Source: Actinomycetota bacterium (GTDB lineage Bacteria > Actinomycetota > Thermoleophilia > Gaiellales > Gaiellaceae). Taken from it: a DNA stretch of 6,986 nt. Position 1 is the first letter of the stretch, and every line of letters starts with the position of its first letter. The DNA lies in assembly GCA_005883235.1 (NCBI GenBank), contig VAYE01000184.1, positions 1 through 6,986 on the forward strand. The letters run 5' to 3'. Of this stretch, positions 1 to 6,346 are shown piece after piece. Position numbers and translations under genes: made by a program. Below the pieces are notes generated by a model. That model did not search any database. It worked only from the letters and a program-made list of their open reading frames with translations, and was not told the DNA's origin.

Positions 1-169
1 GCTGGGGGGTCAGGCGGTTCTTCACGTAGGCGTCGTCCAGGATCTCCGCCAGCCGGCGTCCGCGCTTGTGCTCGCGGATCACGTAGGTCGCCACCCGGTC
101 CTCGACGGCGCTCCGCGCGGACAGAAAGGAGAAGATGCCGCGGAGGAAGCCGGAGACCCCGCTTGCCAT
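1..169 (-). CDS. Unidentified small protein, N-terminal 56 residues (runs off left edge)
   Basis: An open frame reads leftwards from ATG at 169-167 and leaves the window after 56 complete codons, so only the N-terminus is visible. It starts MASGVSGFLRGIFSFLSARS and continues with a charged, probably helical stretch (about residues 22-52) containing YVIREHKRGRRLAEILDDAY. Residues 7-17 are hydrophobic, but the segment is too short and interrupted for a clear membrane span or signal peptide. I recognise no domain. The start is supported by a TACAAT hexamer exactly 7 bases upstream, which suggests a leaderless mRNA. A GGAGG exists on this strand but sits 13 bases from the ATG, which is too far for normal initiation. 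The gene is divergent from the one starting at 194. Whether this is a real gene is fairly clear from start context and composition; its function is unknown. Confidence 0.6.
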   Translation of the reverse strand, partial: MASGVSGFLRGIFSFLSARSAVEDRVATYVIREHKRGRRLAEILDDAYVKNRLTPQ

Positions 170-176
170 CGGGGCG

Positions 177-182
177 ATTGTA
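177..182 (-). promoter_or_regulatory. -10 element TACAAT for the leftward gene (leaderless start)
   Basis: TACAAT on the minus strand is followed by 7 bases and then ATG (169). This is the spacing at which the transcript would begin at the A of the start codon. I see no -35 resembling TTGACA at 16-18 bases upstream. Confidence 0.5.
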
Positions 183-186
183 TCCT
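181..186 (+). promoter_or_regulatory. -10 element TATCCT for the rightward gene (leaderless start)
   Basis: TATCCT is followed by 7 bases and then ATG at 194. It overlaps the opposite-strand -10 at 177-182 by two bases, so the two promoters are back to back. A short inverted repeat, ATCCT-CCGC-AGGAT (182-195), spans this -10 and the start codon. No -35 match is visible. Confidence 0.45.
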
Positions 187-193
187 CCGCAGG

Positions 194-538
194 ATGAGAC
201 GGACCTCGAGGGAGGGCCGGTTTGCGGAGCGGGTCGTCTCGGGGGTCGACGACGTCGGCGTCGAGGAGCGCATCGTCATCTGGATCGAGCGGACGCCCGG
301 CACGCTGTGGGCGGTCGGGCGTGCGGTCAATCCGCAGCACCGCTCGAGCGACGCGCCTCGGCCCGACGACTACATCTTCGAGAGCTTCGAGCTCGAGGAC
401 GCGCTCGGCCGTGCGAACGAGGCCCTCGAGGACGACGCTCGCGTCTCGAGCGACGACGGCCGCCCGGCGGACGTGAAGCCGTTCGTGCGCAGCGAGATCA
501 TCGGGCCGCTCGAACGCTGGTTCTTCGGCCGCCGCTAG
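194..538 (+). CDS. Unidentified 114-residue protein
   Basis: The frame begins at ATG 194 and ends at TAG 536-538, giving 114 residues. I do not recognise a family. Visible layout: a basic N-terminus (MRRTSREGRF), a likely beta pair at about 26-44 (RIVIWIERT, then LWAVGRAV), a loop with PRPDDY (56-60), an acidic amphipathic helix at about 67-82, and a hydrophobic, aromatic C-terminus ending PLERWFFGRR. No signal peptide or membrane span is present, so it is probably cytosolic. The same frame stays open upstream to 68, but ATG 194 is preferred. The upstream codons run through the divergent gene, and TATCCT lies 7 bases before this ATG, which fits a leaderless transcript. It converges with the metalloregulator gene across a hairpin-rich gap. 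Confidence 0.65.
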   Translation: MRRTSREGRFAERVVSGVDDVGVEERIVIWIERTPGTLWAVGRAVNPQHRSSDAPRPDDYIFESFELEDALGRANEALEDDARVSSDDGRPADVKPFVRSEIIGPLERWFFGRR

Positions 539-586
539 CCGGCTCTGCCGGACACGTCCGCGCACCTGGCCCCGCCGGCCGTGTCC

Positions 587-601
587 CGGTGTCAGACACC
601 G
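587..601. terminator. Hairpin, first copy of the GGTGTCAGACACC palindrome
   Basis: CGGTGTC and GACACCG are perfect arms around one A, which would fold as a 6-bp stem with a CAG loop. It lies between two convergent genes and could terminate transcription from either side. There is no U-tract, so terminator function is an inference from position. Confidence 0.4.
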
Positions 602-638
602 TCGCGAAAGACGCACCGGCCCGCTCGCTGTGCCGCGT

Positions 639-659
639 CGCCGGTGTCAGACACCGGCG
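639..659. terminator. Hairpin, second copy of the palindrome with longer arms
   Basis: The arms are CGCCGGTGTC and its exact complement around a single A at 649, folding as a 9-bp stem with a CAG loop. The central 15 bases are identical to the copy at 587-601, and the two centres are 55 bases apart. This is the strongest hairpin in the convergent gap and the best candidate for a bidirectional terminator. It could also be a member of a dispersed intergenic repeat family. Confidence 0.45.
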
Positions 660-665
660 CGGAAT

Positions 666-683
666 CGTCACGGCGGTGTGACG
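666..683. terminator. Third hairpin in the convergent gap
   Basis: CGTCAC (666-671) pairs with GTGACG (678-683) across a 6-base loop. It is unrelated in sequence to the two copies upstream and lies 27 bases beyond the stop of the metalloregulator gene on the minus strand. No U-tract follows on either strand. Confidence 0.3.
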
Positions 684-709
684 GAAGGGCGCTCCGGCCG
701 CGGGTCGGC

Positions 710-1156
710 TCAGCCGAGCGCGGAGCTGCGCGGCCACTTGAGCTGCGCGTCCGGGATCGGGTCGCCGTGCGGGTCGTGCGTCGGGAAGCCGAGCGCGCGG
801 TCGATCCTCGCCTCGAGCTCCTCGGAGATGACGTGCTCGAGCCGATCGGCCTCGTCGTGGACGTCGTTCACGTGCACGCCGAGCGTCTCGGCCAGGTAGA
901 GCTCGAGCAGGCGGTGGTGCCGGATGATCTCGATCGCGACCCGCTCCCCGGAGGCGGTGAGGACGACCCCGCCGTAGGGCTGGTGGTCGGCGAGCTCGAG
1001 CGCCGCGAGCTTCTTCACCATCGCGCTCGCGGAGGCCGGCGAGACACTCTGGCGGCGGGCCAGCGCGGACACCGATGTGGGCCCGCTCTCGGACTGGAGC
1101 TTGTAGATCTCCTTCAGGTAGTCCTGGATCGCATCGGTGAGGGCAACCTTCGACAC
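710..1156 (-). CDS. DtxR/MntR-family metal-dependent repressor, short MntR-like form
   Basis: A 148-residue DNA-binding repressor that controls metal-uptake or efflux genes in response to Mn(II) or Fe(II). It has an N-terminal winged helix-turn-helix (about 8-72; LTDAIQDYLKEIYKL, then VSALARRQSVSPASASAMVKKL) and a dimerisation/metal domain (about 73-136). It ends near HDPHGDPIP and lacks the C-terminal SH3-like domain of DtxR and IdeR. Aligned by motif, D12 replaces DtxR Met10 (MntR Asp8) and D104 replaces DtxR Cys102 (MntR Glu99). E107 and H108 are kept, as are ancillary H81, E85 and H100. Carboxylates at both discriminating positions favour Mn(II), although K15 stands where B. subtilis MntR has Glu11. 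The family assignment is firm; the metal is inference. GTG 1156 is preferred over ATG 1189 because homology begins at ALTDAIQDYL and TACACT lies 7 bases upstream of the GTG. Confidence 0.9.
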   Translation of the reverse strand: MSKVALTDAIQDYLKEIYKLQSESGPTSVSALARRQSVSPASASAMVKKLAALELADHQPYGGVVLTASGERVAIEIIRHHRLLELYLAETLGVHVNDVHDEADRLEHVISEELEARIDRALGFPTHDPHGDPIPDAQLKWPRSSALG

Positions 1157-1163
1157 GTACTCC

Positions 1164-1169
1164 AGTGTA
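1164..1169 (-). promoter_or_regulatory. -10 element TACACT for the metalloregulator (leaderless GTG)
   Basis: TACACT on the minus strand is followed by GGAGTAC (7 bases) and then GTG (1156-1154). A GGAG is present but only three bases from the GTG, too close for a standard ribosome binding site. The geometry matches the -10 elements at 177-182 and 181-186. Confidence 0.5.
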
Positions 1170-1198
1170 AGGCGCCGACTCGGCGGCACCGACCCTCA

Positions 1199-1225
1199 GG
1201 ACGCGCGGGCCTCGCCCGCGCGTCC
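1199..1225. repeat. Perfect 12-bp inverted repeat in the divergent mntR-like/mqnD spacer
   Basis: GGACGCGCGGGC (1199-1210) and its exact complement (1214-1225) flank a CTC loop. It lies between two divergent genes, about 30 bases upstream of the regulator's -10 and about 58 bases upstream of the mqnD -10. A terminator is not expected there. It may be an operator, a structure that insulates the two promoters, or an intergenic repeat. No T-tract follows on either strand. Confidence 0.6.
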
Positions 1226-1282
1226 GTCTGAAACGACCGGTCGATTGAATGCCAGTCATCCGAAGCCACGTCTTAGGCCTGG

Positions 1283-1288
1283 TACCCT
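1283..1288 (+). promoter_or_regulatory. -10-like element TACCCT for mqnD
   Basis: TACCCT ends 9 bases before GTG 1298, slightly longer than the 7 seen at the other starts. No Shine-Dalgarno sequence lies between it and the GTG, and no -35 match is evident. Confidence 0.35.
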
Positions 1289-1297
1289 CCCGCGCTC

Positions 1298-2125
1298 GTG
1301 CAGATCAGACTCGGCCACAGCCCGGATCCCGACGACGCGTTCATGTTCTGGGCGCTGGCCTCGGGCGAGATCGACACCGGCGATTTCGAGTTCGAGCACA
1401 TCCTGAAGGACATCCAGACGCTCAATCTATGGGCGCTCGCCGGACGGCTCGAGGTGACCGCGCTGTCGCTCCACGCGTACCCATTCGTCCAGGACCAGTA
1501 CGTCTTGCTGCCGCACGGGGCGAGCATGGGCTCCGGCTACGGGCCGGTCGTCGTGTCGCGCGAAGCGCTCTCACGCGAGGAGCTCCGCGACGTCGAGATC
1601 GCGATCCCGGGCCGGATGACGACGGCGTTCCTAGTGCTCCGCATGTACCTGGGTGACTTTCGCTACCGCGAGGTTCCGTTCGACGAGATTCTCGACGAGG
1701 TCTCCTCGGGCGCGGCACCGGCGGGGCTCCTCATCCACGAGGGACAGCTCACCTACGGCGACGCCGGACTCGCGAAGAGCGTCGATCTCGGCGAGTGGTG
1801 GCTGCTCGAGACCGGCCTGCCGTTGCCGCTCGGGGTGAACGTCGCCAAGCGGGACCTCGGCGAGGAGACGCTGCACGAGCTCTCCGAGGTGCTCCGCGAG
1901 TCGATCGAGGTCGGCCTCGCGAACCGGCGCCGCGCGTTGTCGTACGCGATGCAGTTCGGGCGCGGCCTCGACGACGATCTGGCCGACCGCTTCGTCGGCA
2001 TGTACGTGAACGACTTCACGTGCGACTACGGCGACGAGGGACGGCAGGCGGTGGGCGAGCTCCTCCGCCGCGCGGAGGCGATCGGCGCGTACGAGCAGCC
2101 CGTGCGGCTCGACTTCGTGGCGTAG
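1298..2125 (+). CDS. mqnD: MqnD-type 1,4-dihydroxy-6-naphthoate synthase (futalosine menaquinone pathway)
   Basis: The 275-residue product belongs to the MqnA/MqnD family, which has a periplasmic-binding-protein-like fold but acts in the cytoplasm. MqnD cleaves cyclic dehypoxanthinyl futalosine to 1,4-dihydroxy-6-naphthoate on the way to menaquinone. Visible motifs are [12 protein letters not shown] (6-17), a glycine-rich GSGYGP (78-83), [10 protein letters not shown] (103-112), [10 protein letters not shown] (144-153) with H147 as the probable counterpart of the MqnD active-site His, and the MqnD-typical [17 protein letters not shown] (163-179). The last two favour MqnD over MqnA. The N-terminal motif differs from the SPCPND of well-studied MqnD enzymes, so a divergent subfamily is possible. 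The length is normal. GTG 1298 is the start because homology begins at once and no ribosome binding site precedes it. No other menaquinone gene is in the window. Confidence 0.88.
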   Translation: MQIRLGHSPDPDDAFMFWALASGEIDTGDFEFEHILKDIQTLNLWALAGRLEVTALSLHAYPFVQDQYVLLPHGASMGSGYGPVVVSREALSREELRDVEIAIPGRMTTAFLVLRMYLGDFRYREVPFDEILDEVSSGAAPAGLLIHEGQLTYGDAGLAKSVDLGEWWLLETGLPLPLGVNVAKRDLGEETLHELSEVLRESIEVGLANRRRALSYAMQFGRGLDDDLADRFVGMYVNDFTCDYGDEGRQAVGELLRRAEAIGAYEQPVRLDFVA

Positions 2126-2126
2126 T

Positions 2127-2132
2127 TAGGCT
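2127..2132 (+). promoter_or_regulatory. -10-like element TAGGCT for the thiolase
   Basis: TAGGCT begins two bases after the mqnD stop (2123-2125) and ends 6 bases before GTG 2139. The 8-base string TAGGCTCC recurs upstream of the aldehyde dehydrogenase at 3661-3668. It could give the thiolase its own leaderless transcript, although read-through from mqnD is also possible. Confidence 0.4.
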
Positions 2133-2138
2133 CCTTCC

Positions 2139-3181
<1,043 letters not shown>

Positions 3182-3185
<4 letters not shown>

Positions 3186-3358
3186 CGCACGCCGAGCGCT
3201 ACCTCGAGCTCGGGCTGCGGCTCGGGAAGCACGAGCCGGAGCTCGTCGGTGACGTACGCTCAGCTCTTACCCGAAGACTTAAGACGGCCTACGGCCTAAC
3301 CCGCGCAGACTCCGCGCGTTCGGCGCTCCGCTGCACGCTGGTGTCACCAGACGCGTGA
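3182..3358 (+). pseudogene. Broken gene remnant coupled to the thiolase stop
   Basis: A TTG at 3182-3184 overlaps the thiolase stop in the string TTGA and opens a 58-residue frame ending at TGA 3356-3358. Its first residues, THAERYLELGLRLGKHEPELV, read like a real N-terminus. I recall an ERYLELGLRLGxH pattern from the start of larger, poorly characterised actinobacterial proteins, but cannot confirm it here. After about residue 24 the translation becomes Arg/Ser/Ala-rich with no recognisable pattern (GDVRSALTRRLKTAYGLTRAD onwards), and the DNA at about 3258-3300 is less GC-rich than its surroundings. I infer that a downstream gene of the thiolase operon was lost by deletion, leaving its first codons. 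Alternatively it may be a genuine small protein or non-coding spacer. Confidence 0.4.
3338..3350. terminator. Short hairpin after the thiolase and remnant
   Basis: CTGGT and ACCAG pair around a GTC loop (5-bp stem). It shares the GGTGTC core with the palindromes at 587-659 but the other arm differs. It lies between convergent units ending at 3358 (plus) and 3370 (minus). This is a weak candidate. Confidence 0.25.
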
Positions 3359-3359
3359 C

Positions 3360-3374
3360 GCTGATTCGGTCAGC
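3360..3374. terminator. Short hairpin at the end of the 83-residue minus-strand gene
   Basis: GCTGA (3360-3364) pairs with TCAGC (3370-3374) across a TTCGG loop. The minus-strand stop codon (3372-3370) lies within the right arm. The stem is only 5 bp, so termination in either direction is a guess from position. Confidence 0.2.
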
Positions 3375-3621
3375 TGAGCGGCGGCCGGATGTAGATCACG
3401 CCCTCGTGCTTGATCGGCACGAACGGCGCGCCGATGGACATGATCAGGCGCTCGACGTGCGCGAACACCTCGTCGCTCGCGCTCGCCTCGTCCTCGGTGT
3501 AGGGGACGTCGATCCCAACCTCGTCGACGGGCCGCGCCTGGAGGCCCGCCTCGCGGAGCTCCTGCAGGAGCCGGTCGCGGTCGGGGATTCGTGCGGCTTC
3601 GACCTGGACGATGTCGGTCAT
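3370..3621 (-). CDS. Unidentified 83-residue protein
   Basis: The frame runs from ATG 3621 to TGA 3372-3370. I do not recognise a family. The sequence looks like a compact alpha/beta domain: a first strand (TDIVQVEAARI, 2-12), a helix with a charged face (DRDRLLQELREAGL, 14-27), a strand-like RPVDEVGIDVPY (30-41), an acidic linker (42-49), a second helix (DEVFAHVERLIMSIG, 50-64), and a final strand pair (FVPIKHEGVIYIRPPLS, 67-83). There is no signal peptide, membrane span or cysteine. It is divergent from the aldehyde dehydrogenase (53-bp gap) and convergent with the thiolase unit. Unlike the other unit heads here, it has neither a TANNNT hexamer at 6-9 bases nor a Shine-Dalgarno sequence, so the start is less certain. 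The alternating strand/helix pattern and codon use support a real gene. Confidence 0.6.
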   Translation of the reverse strand: MTDIVQVEAARIPDRDRLLQELREAGLQARPVDEVGIDVPYTEDEASASDEVFAHVERLIMSIGAPFVPIKHEGVIYIRPPLS

Positions 3622-3660
3622 TAGGATCGTCTGCCCGCCGGGCGGTCACCGGAAACTCGC

Positions 3661-3666
3661 TAGGCT
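3661..3666 (+). promoter_or_regulatory. -10-like element TAGGCT for the aldehyde dehydrogenase unit
   Basis: TAGGCT ends 8 bases before GTG 3675. It is identical to the element before the thiolase, and the shared string extends to TAGGCTCC. No Shine-Dalgarno sequence lies between it and the GTG. It would drive the dehydrogenase and probably the two membrane-protein genes downstream. Confidence 0.4.
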
Positions 3667-3674
3667 CCGCGCCC

Positions 3675-5144
3675 GTGGCGGTCGCGACACGCGAATACGG
3701 CTTGTTCGTCAACGGCGAGAGCGCAGAGCCGGCCTCGGGAGAGACCCGTGAGCTGACCGAGCCCGCTACCGGCGAACCGCTTGCTCGCGTCGCAGTCGCC
3801 GGCGAGGCAGACGTCGACCGCGCGGTCGAGGCGGCGCGCGCCGCGCTCGACGGGCCCTGGGGCAAGACGCCTCCCAACGAGCGCTCGCGCCTCCTCCACG
3901 CCCTCGCCGACGCGATCGTCGCCAACCGCAAGGAGCTCGCCGAGCTCGAGGTGCGGAACGTCGGCAAGGCGATCTCCTCCGTCAAGGCCGAGCTCAGTCA
4001 GGCGGTCGAGAATTTCCGCTTCTACGCGTCCGCGATCGCGTCGATCGCCGGCCGGTCGAATCCCGTCGGCGGCTCGCTCCTCTTCTACTCGCTGAAGGAG
4101 CCCGTCGGCGTGGCCGGCCAGATCGTGCCCTGGAACTACCCGCTGATGATGACGACGTGGAAGCTCGCGCCGGCCCTCGCGGCCGGTTGCACCATCGTCC
4201 TGAAGCCGGACTCTGCGACGCCGCTGACCGCACTCCGATTGGCCGAGCTCGCCGGCGAGGTGGGCTTCCCGCCGGGCACGATCAACGTCGTTCCCGGCCC
4301 CGGCCCGACTGTGGGCGCACACCTCGTCCGCCACCCGGGCGTGGACAAGATCGCCTTCACCGGCTCGACCGCGACGGGGGCGGAGATCATGCGGCTCGCG
4401 TCCGATCCGATCAAGCGGATCACGCTGGAGCTCGGCGGCAAGAGCCCGAACCTCGTCTTCGCGGACGCGAAGCTCGGCGACGCGATTCCGAGCTCCGTGT
4501 GGTCGATCTACTACTCGGCCGGCCAGAGCTGCGAGGCCAGGTCGCGAGTGCTCGTTGAGGCCCCGCTCTACGACGACTTCGTGGCGAAGTTCTCCGAGCT
4601 GGCCGGAAGCATCCGCGTCGGCGACCCGCTCGACCCGGAGACGCAGATGGGCTCGCTCATCTCGAACGAGCACCGCGACAAGGTGCACGGCTTCGTCGAG
4701 CTCGGCCGCGAGGAGGGTGCGGAGGTCACGACCGGCGGGGAGCCGGCCGACGGCAAGGGTGCGTTCTACCCACCGACCGTGCTCGCCCGGGTCGAGAACG
4801 GGATGGAGGTCGCGCAGGAGGAGATCTTCGGGCCGGTGGTGACCGTGATCCCCTTCGAGGACGAGAAGGATGCGATCCGGATCGCGAACGACGTGAGGTA
4901 CGGGCTGATGGCGACCGTCTGGACCGGCGACCCGGCGCGCGGACACCGGCTGGCAGCGCGCATCAAAGCGGGCACGGTCGGGGTCAACATGCCGTACACC
5001 GCCTTCCCCGGGATTCCGTTCGGCGGCTACAAGCAGTCGGGCTTCGGCCGCGAGCTCGGCCTCGAGACGCTCGAGCTCTATCTCGAGACGAAGAGCATCC
5101 TCGTCTCGACCAGCCCGAAGCCGTTCAACCCATTCGGCCTGTAG
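3675..5144 (+). CDS. NAD(P)-dependent aldehyde dehydrogenase
   Basis: A 489-residue cytosolic aldehyde dehydrogenase that oxidises an aldehyde to its acid with NAD(P)+. All key features of the superfamily are visible: VPWNYPL with N154, VLKPDSATP with K177, the cofactor-binding FTGSTATG (228-235), general base E252 in LELGGKSPN, nucleophile C286 in AGQSCEARSR, and E383 in EEIFGPV. The N-terminal EYGLFVNGE, the GYKQSGFGRE motif (451-460) and the C-terminal ETKSIL are typical of betaine/aromatic-aldehyde-type enzymes, but the substrate cannot be read from sequence. Length is normal. GTG 3675 is chosen because it gives the usual N-terminus and follows TAGGCT. The frame is open back to an ATG at 3591, but that would add 28 Arg/Ser-rich residues and overlap the divergent minus-strand gene. 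It is followed within about 18 bases by an exporter gene in the same direction. Confidence 0.95.
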   Translation: MAVATREYGLFVNGESAEPASGETRELTEPATGEPLARVAVAGEADVDRAVEAARAALDGPWGKTPPNERSRLLHALADAIVANRKELAELEVRNVGKAISSVKAELSQAVENFRFYASAIASIAGRSNPVGGSLLFYSLKEPVGVAGQIVPWNYPLMMTTWKLAPALAAGCTIVLKPDSATPLTALRLAELAGEVGFPPGTINVVPGPGPTVGAHLVRHPGVDKIAFTGSTATGAEIMRLASDPIKRITLELGGKSPNLVFADAKLGDAIPSSVWSIYYSAGQSCEARSRVLVEAPLYDDFVAKFSELAGSIRVGDPLDPETQMGSLISNEHRDKVHGFVELGREEGAEVTTGGEPADGKGAFYPPTVLARVENGMEVAQEEIFGPVVTVIPFEDEKDAIRIANDVRYGLMATVWTGDPARGHRLAARIKAGTVGVNMPYTAFPGIPFGGYKQSGFGRELGLETLELYLETKSILVSTSPKPFNPFGL

Positions 5145-5161
5145 CGCCCGCCGCGGTTCCG

Positions 5162-6346
5162 CTGCGGAGGAATCGCGACTTCAACCTGCTCTGGATCGGC
5201 CAGGTCGTCTCCGACGTCGGGACACGCATCTCGGGGATCGCCTTTCCGCTGCTCGTCCTCGCCACGACCGGCTCGCCCGCAAAGGCGGGCCTCGTGGAGT
5301 TCGCGGCGTCCATTCCTCTGCTCGTGCTGACCCTGCCCGCTGGGGCGCTCGTCGACCGCTGGGACCGGAAGCGGCTCATGGTCGTCTGCGACGCGATCCG
5401 GGCGCTCGCCTACGGGAGCCTGGCCGCCGCGCTCGCGCTTGGCCAGGTCTGGTTCGGCCAGGTGCTGGCGGTCGCGCTCGTCGACGGCTGCGGCTACGTC
5501 TTCTTCAGCGTCGCGGAACGCTCGGCCCTGCGGCACGTCGTCGCGGACGAGCAGCTGCCGTCGGCGCTCGCCCGCAACCAGGCCCGCAGCTTCGGAGCGC
5601 TCCTCGCCGGCCAGCCGCTCGGCGGGATCCTCTTCGCGCTAGGCCGCGTGGTGCCGTTCCTCTTCGACGCGGTCTCCTATCTCCTCTCGGTCGGGTCGCT
5701 CCTCCTCCTGCGGACGCGGCTCCAGGGAGAGCGGATCGTCGAGCGCAGGCGGCTCGTCCACGAAGTGCGGGAGGGTCTCGTCTGGTTCTGGCGCCAGCCC
5801 TTCCTGCGCACGACGTCTCTCCTCCTGACCGGCAGCGACCTCGTGGCCAACGCGCTGTTCCTCGTCGTCATCGTGCTCGCCCGCGAGCGCGGCGCGTCGC
5901 CGGCCTTGATCGGGGCGATGTTCGCGTTTCTCGGCGTGGGCGGGTTGCTGGGCTCGGTGCTCGCGCCCCGCCTCTCCCGTCGCCTCTCCACGCGCGTCGT
6001 CGTCGTCGCGACCATGTGGGTCGTCACCGGTTTGGTCCCGCTCCTCTTCCTCCCCGGGACAATCACGCCGGGGATCGTCTACGGCGCGATGTTCGTCCTG
6101 CACCCGACCTGGAACGCCGTCGTCGCAGCACAGCGGCTCAGGCTGACACCGGACGAGCTGCTCGGGCGAGTGCAGAGCGTCGCCACGCTGCTCTCGCTCG
6201 GCTCGGTGCCCTTCGCATTCCTGCTCGTCGGGTTCCTCCTCCAGGCCTTCGGGACGACGCCGAGTGTTCTTGCGCTCCTCGGGGTGATGGCCGTCGTCGC
6301 CGTGGCCGCCTTCGTCAGTCCGGCGATCCGCTCGGCGCCCGATTGA
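5162..6346 (+). CDS. MFS exporter (MFS_3/EntS-like), start codon non-standard
   Basis: A membrane transporter of about 394 residues with the hydrophobic pattern of a 12-helix major facilitator and the signature of the EntS-like exporter group. The conserved N-terminus RRNRDFNLLWIGQVVSDVGT begins at about 5165, and the helix 2-3 loop has the MFS motif A as GALVDRWDRKR (residues 61-71). A charged central loop (LQGERIVERRRLVHEVREG) separates the halves. The substrate is unknown; drugs, siderophores and metabolites are all possible for this group. The first standard start in frame is GTG 5294, but it would remove the first membrane helix and part of the second. The conserved region reaches back to CTG 5162, with ATT 5132 also in frame; neither has a ribosome binding site. 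I place the start at CTG 5162 on conservation alone. The gene follows the aldehyde dehydrogenase by 17 bases and overlaps the next gene. Confidence 0.85.
   Translation: MRRNRDFNLLWIGQVVSDVGTRISGIAFPLLVLATTGSPAKAGLVEFAASIPLLVLTLPAGALVDRWDRKRLMVVCDAIRALAYGSLAAALALGQVWFGQVLAVALVDGCGYVFFSVAERSALRHVVADEQLPSALARNQARSFGALLAGQPLGGILFALGRVVPFLFDAVSYLLSVGSLLLLRTRLQGERIVERRRLVHEVREGLVWFWRQPFLRTTSLLLTGSDLVANALFLVVIVLARERGASPALIGAMFAFLGVGGLLGSVLAPRLSRRLSTRVVVVATMWVVTGLVPLLFLPGTITPGIVYGAMFVLHPTWNAVVAAQRLRLTPDELLGRVQSVATLLSLGSVPFAFLLVGFLLQAFGTTPSVLALLGVMAVVAVAAFVSPAIRSAPD

Noticed and set aside
183..187. GGAGG on the minus strand as a ribosome binding site for the gene starting at 169
   Set aside because: It is 13 bases from the ATG and directly abuts the TACAAT -10 element on its upstream side, so it would lie outside the predicted transcript.
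587..659. Possible CRISPR repeats
   Set aside because: There are only two copies. Each is a 15-base palindrome, the intervening sequence is not a typical spacer, and no cas gene is visible.
1157..1189. ATG 1189 as the metalloregulator start
   Set aside because: It would add 11 residues not typical of the family, and the -10 element at 1164-1169 would lie inside the coding region.
498..1259. A 253-residue minus-strand frame overlapping the metalloregulator and the palindrome region
   Set aside because: It covers the DtxR/MntR gene in another frame, runs through three hairpins and has a low-complexity Arg/Pro/Ala composition.
1272..1290. A DtxR-box-like sequence (TTAGGCCTGGTACCC) upstream of mqnD
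   Set aside because: It matches the known TTAGG-type half-site on one side only and is not a proper inverted repeat. It overlaps the mqnD -10-like element, so the resemblance may be coincidental.
3660..4946. A 428-residue open frame on the minus strand opposite the aldehyde dehydrogenase
   Set aside because: It is antisense to a complete enzyme with all catalytic motifs. Its Arg/Ala/Asp-rich translation is the usual by-product of GC-biased codons.
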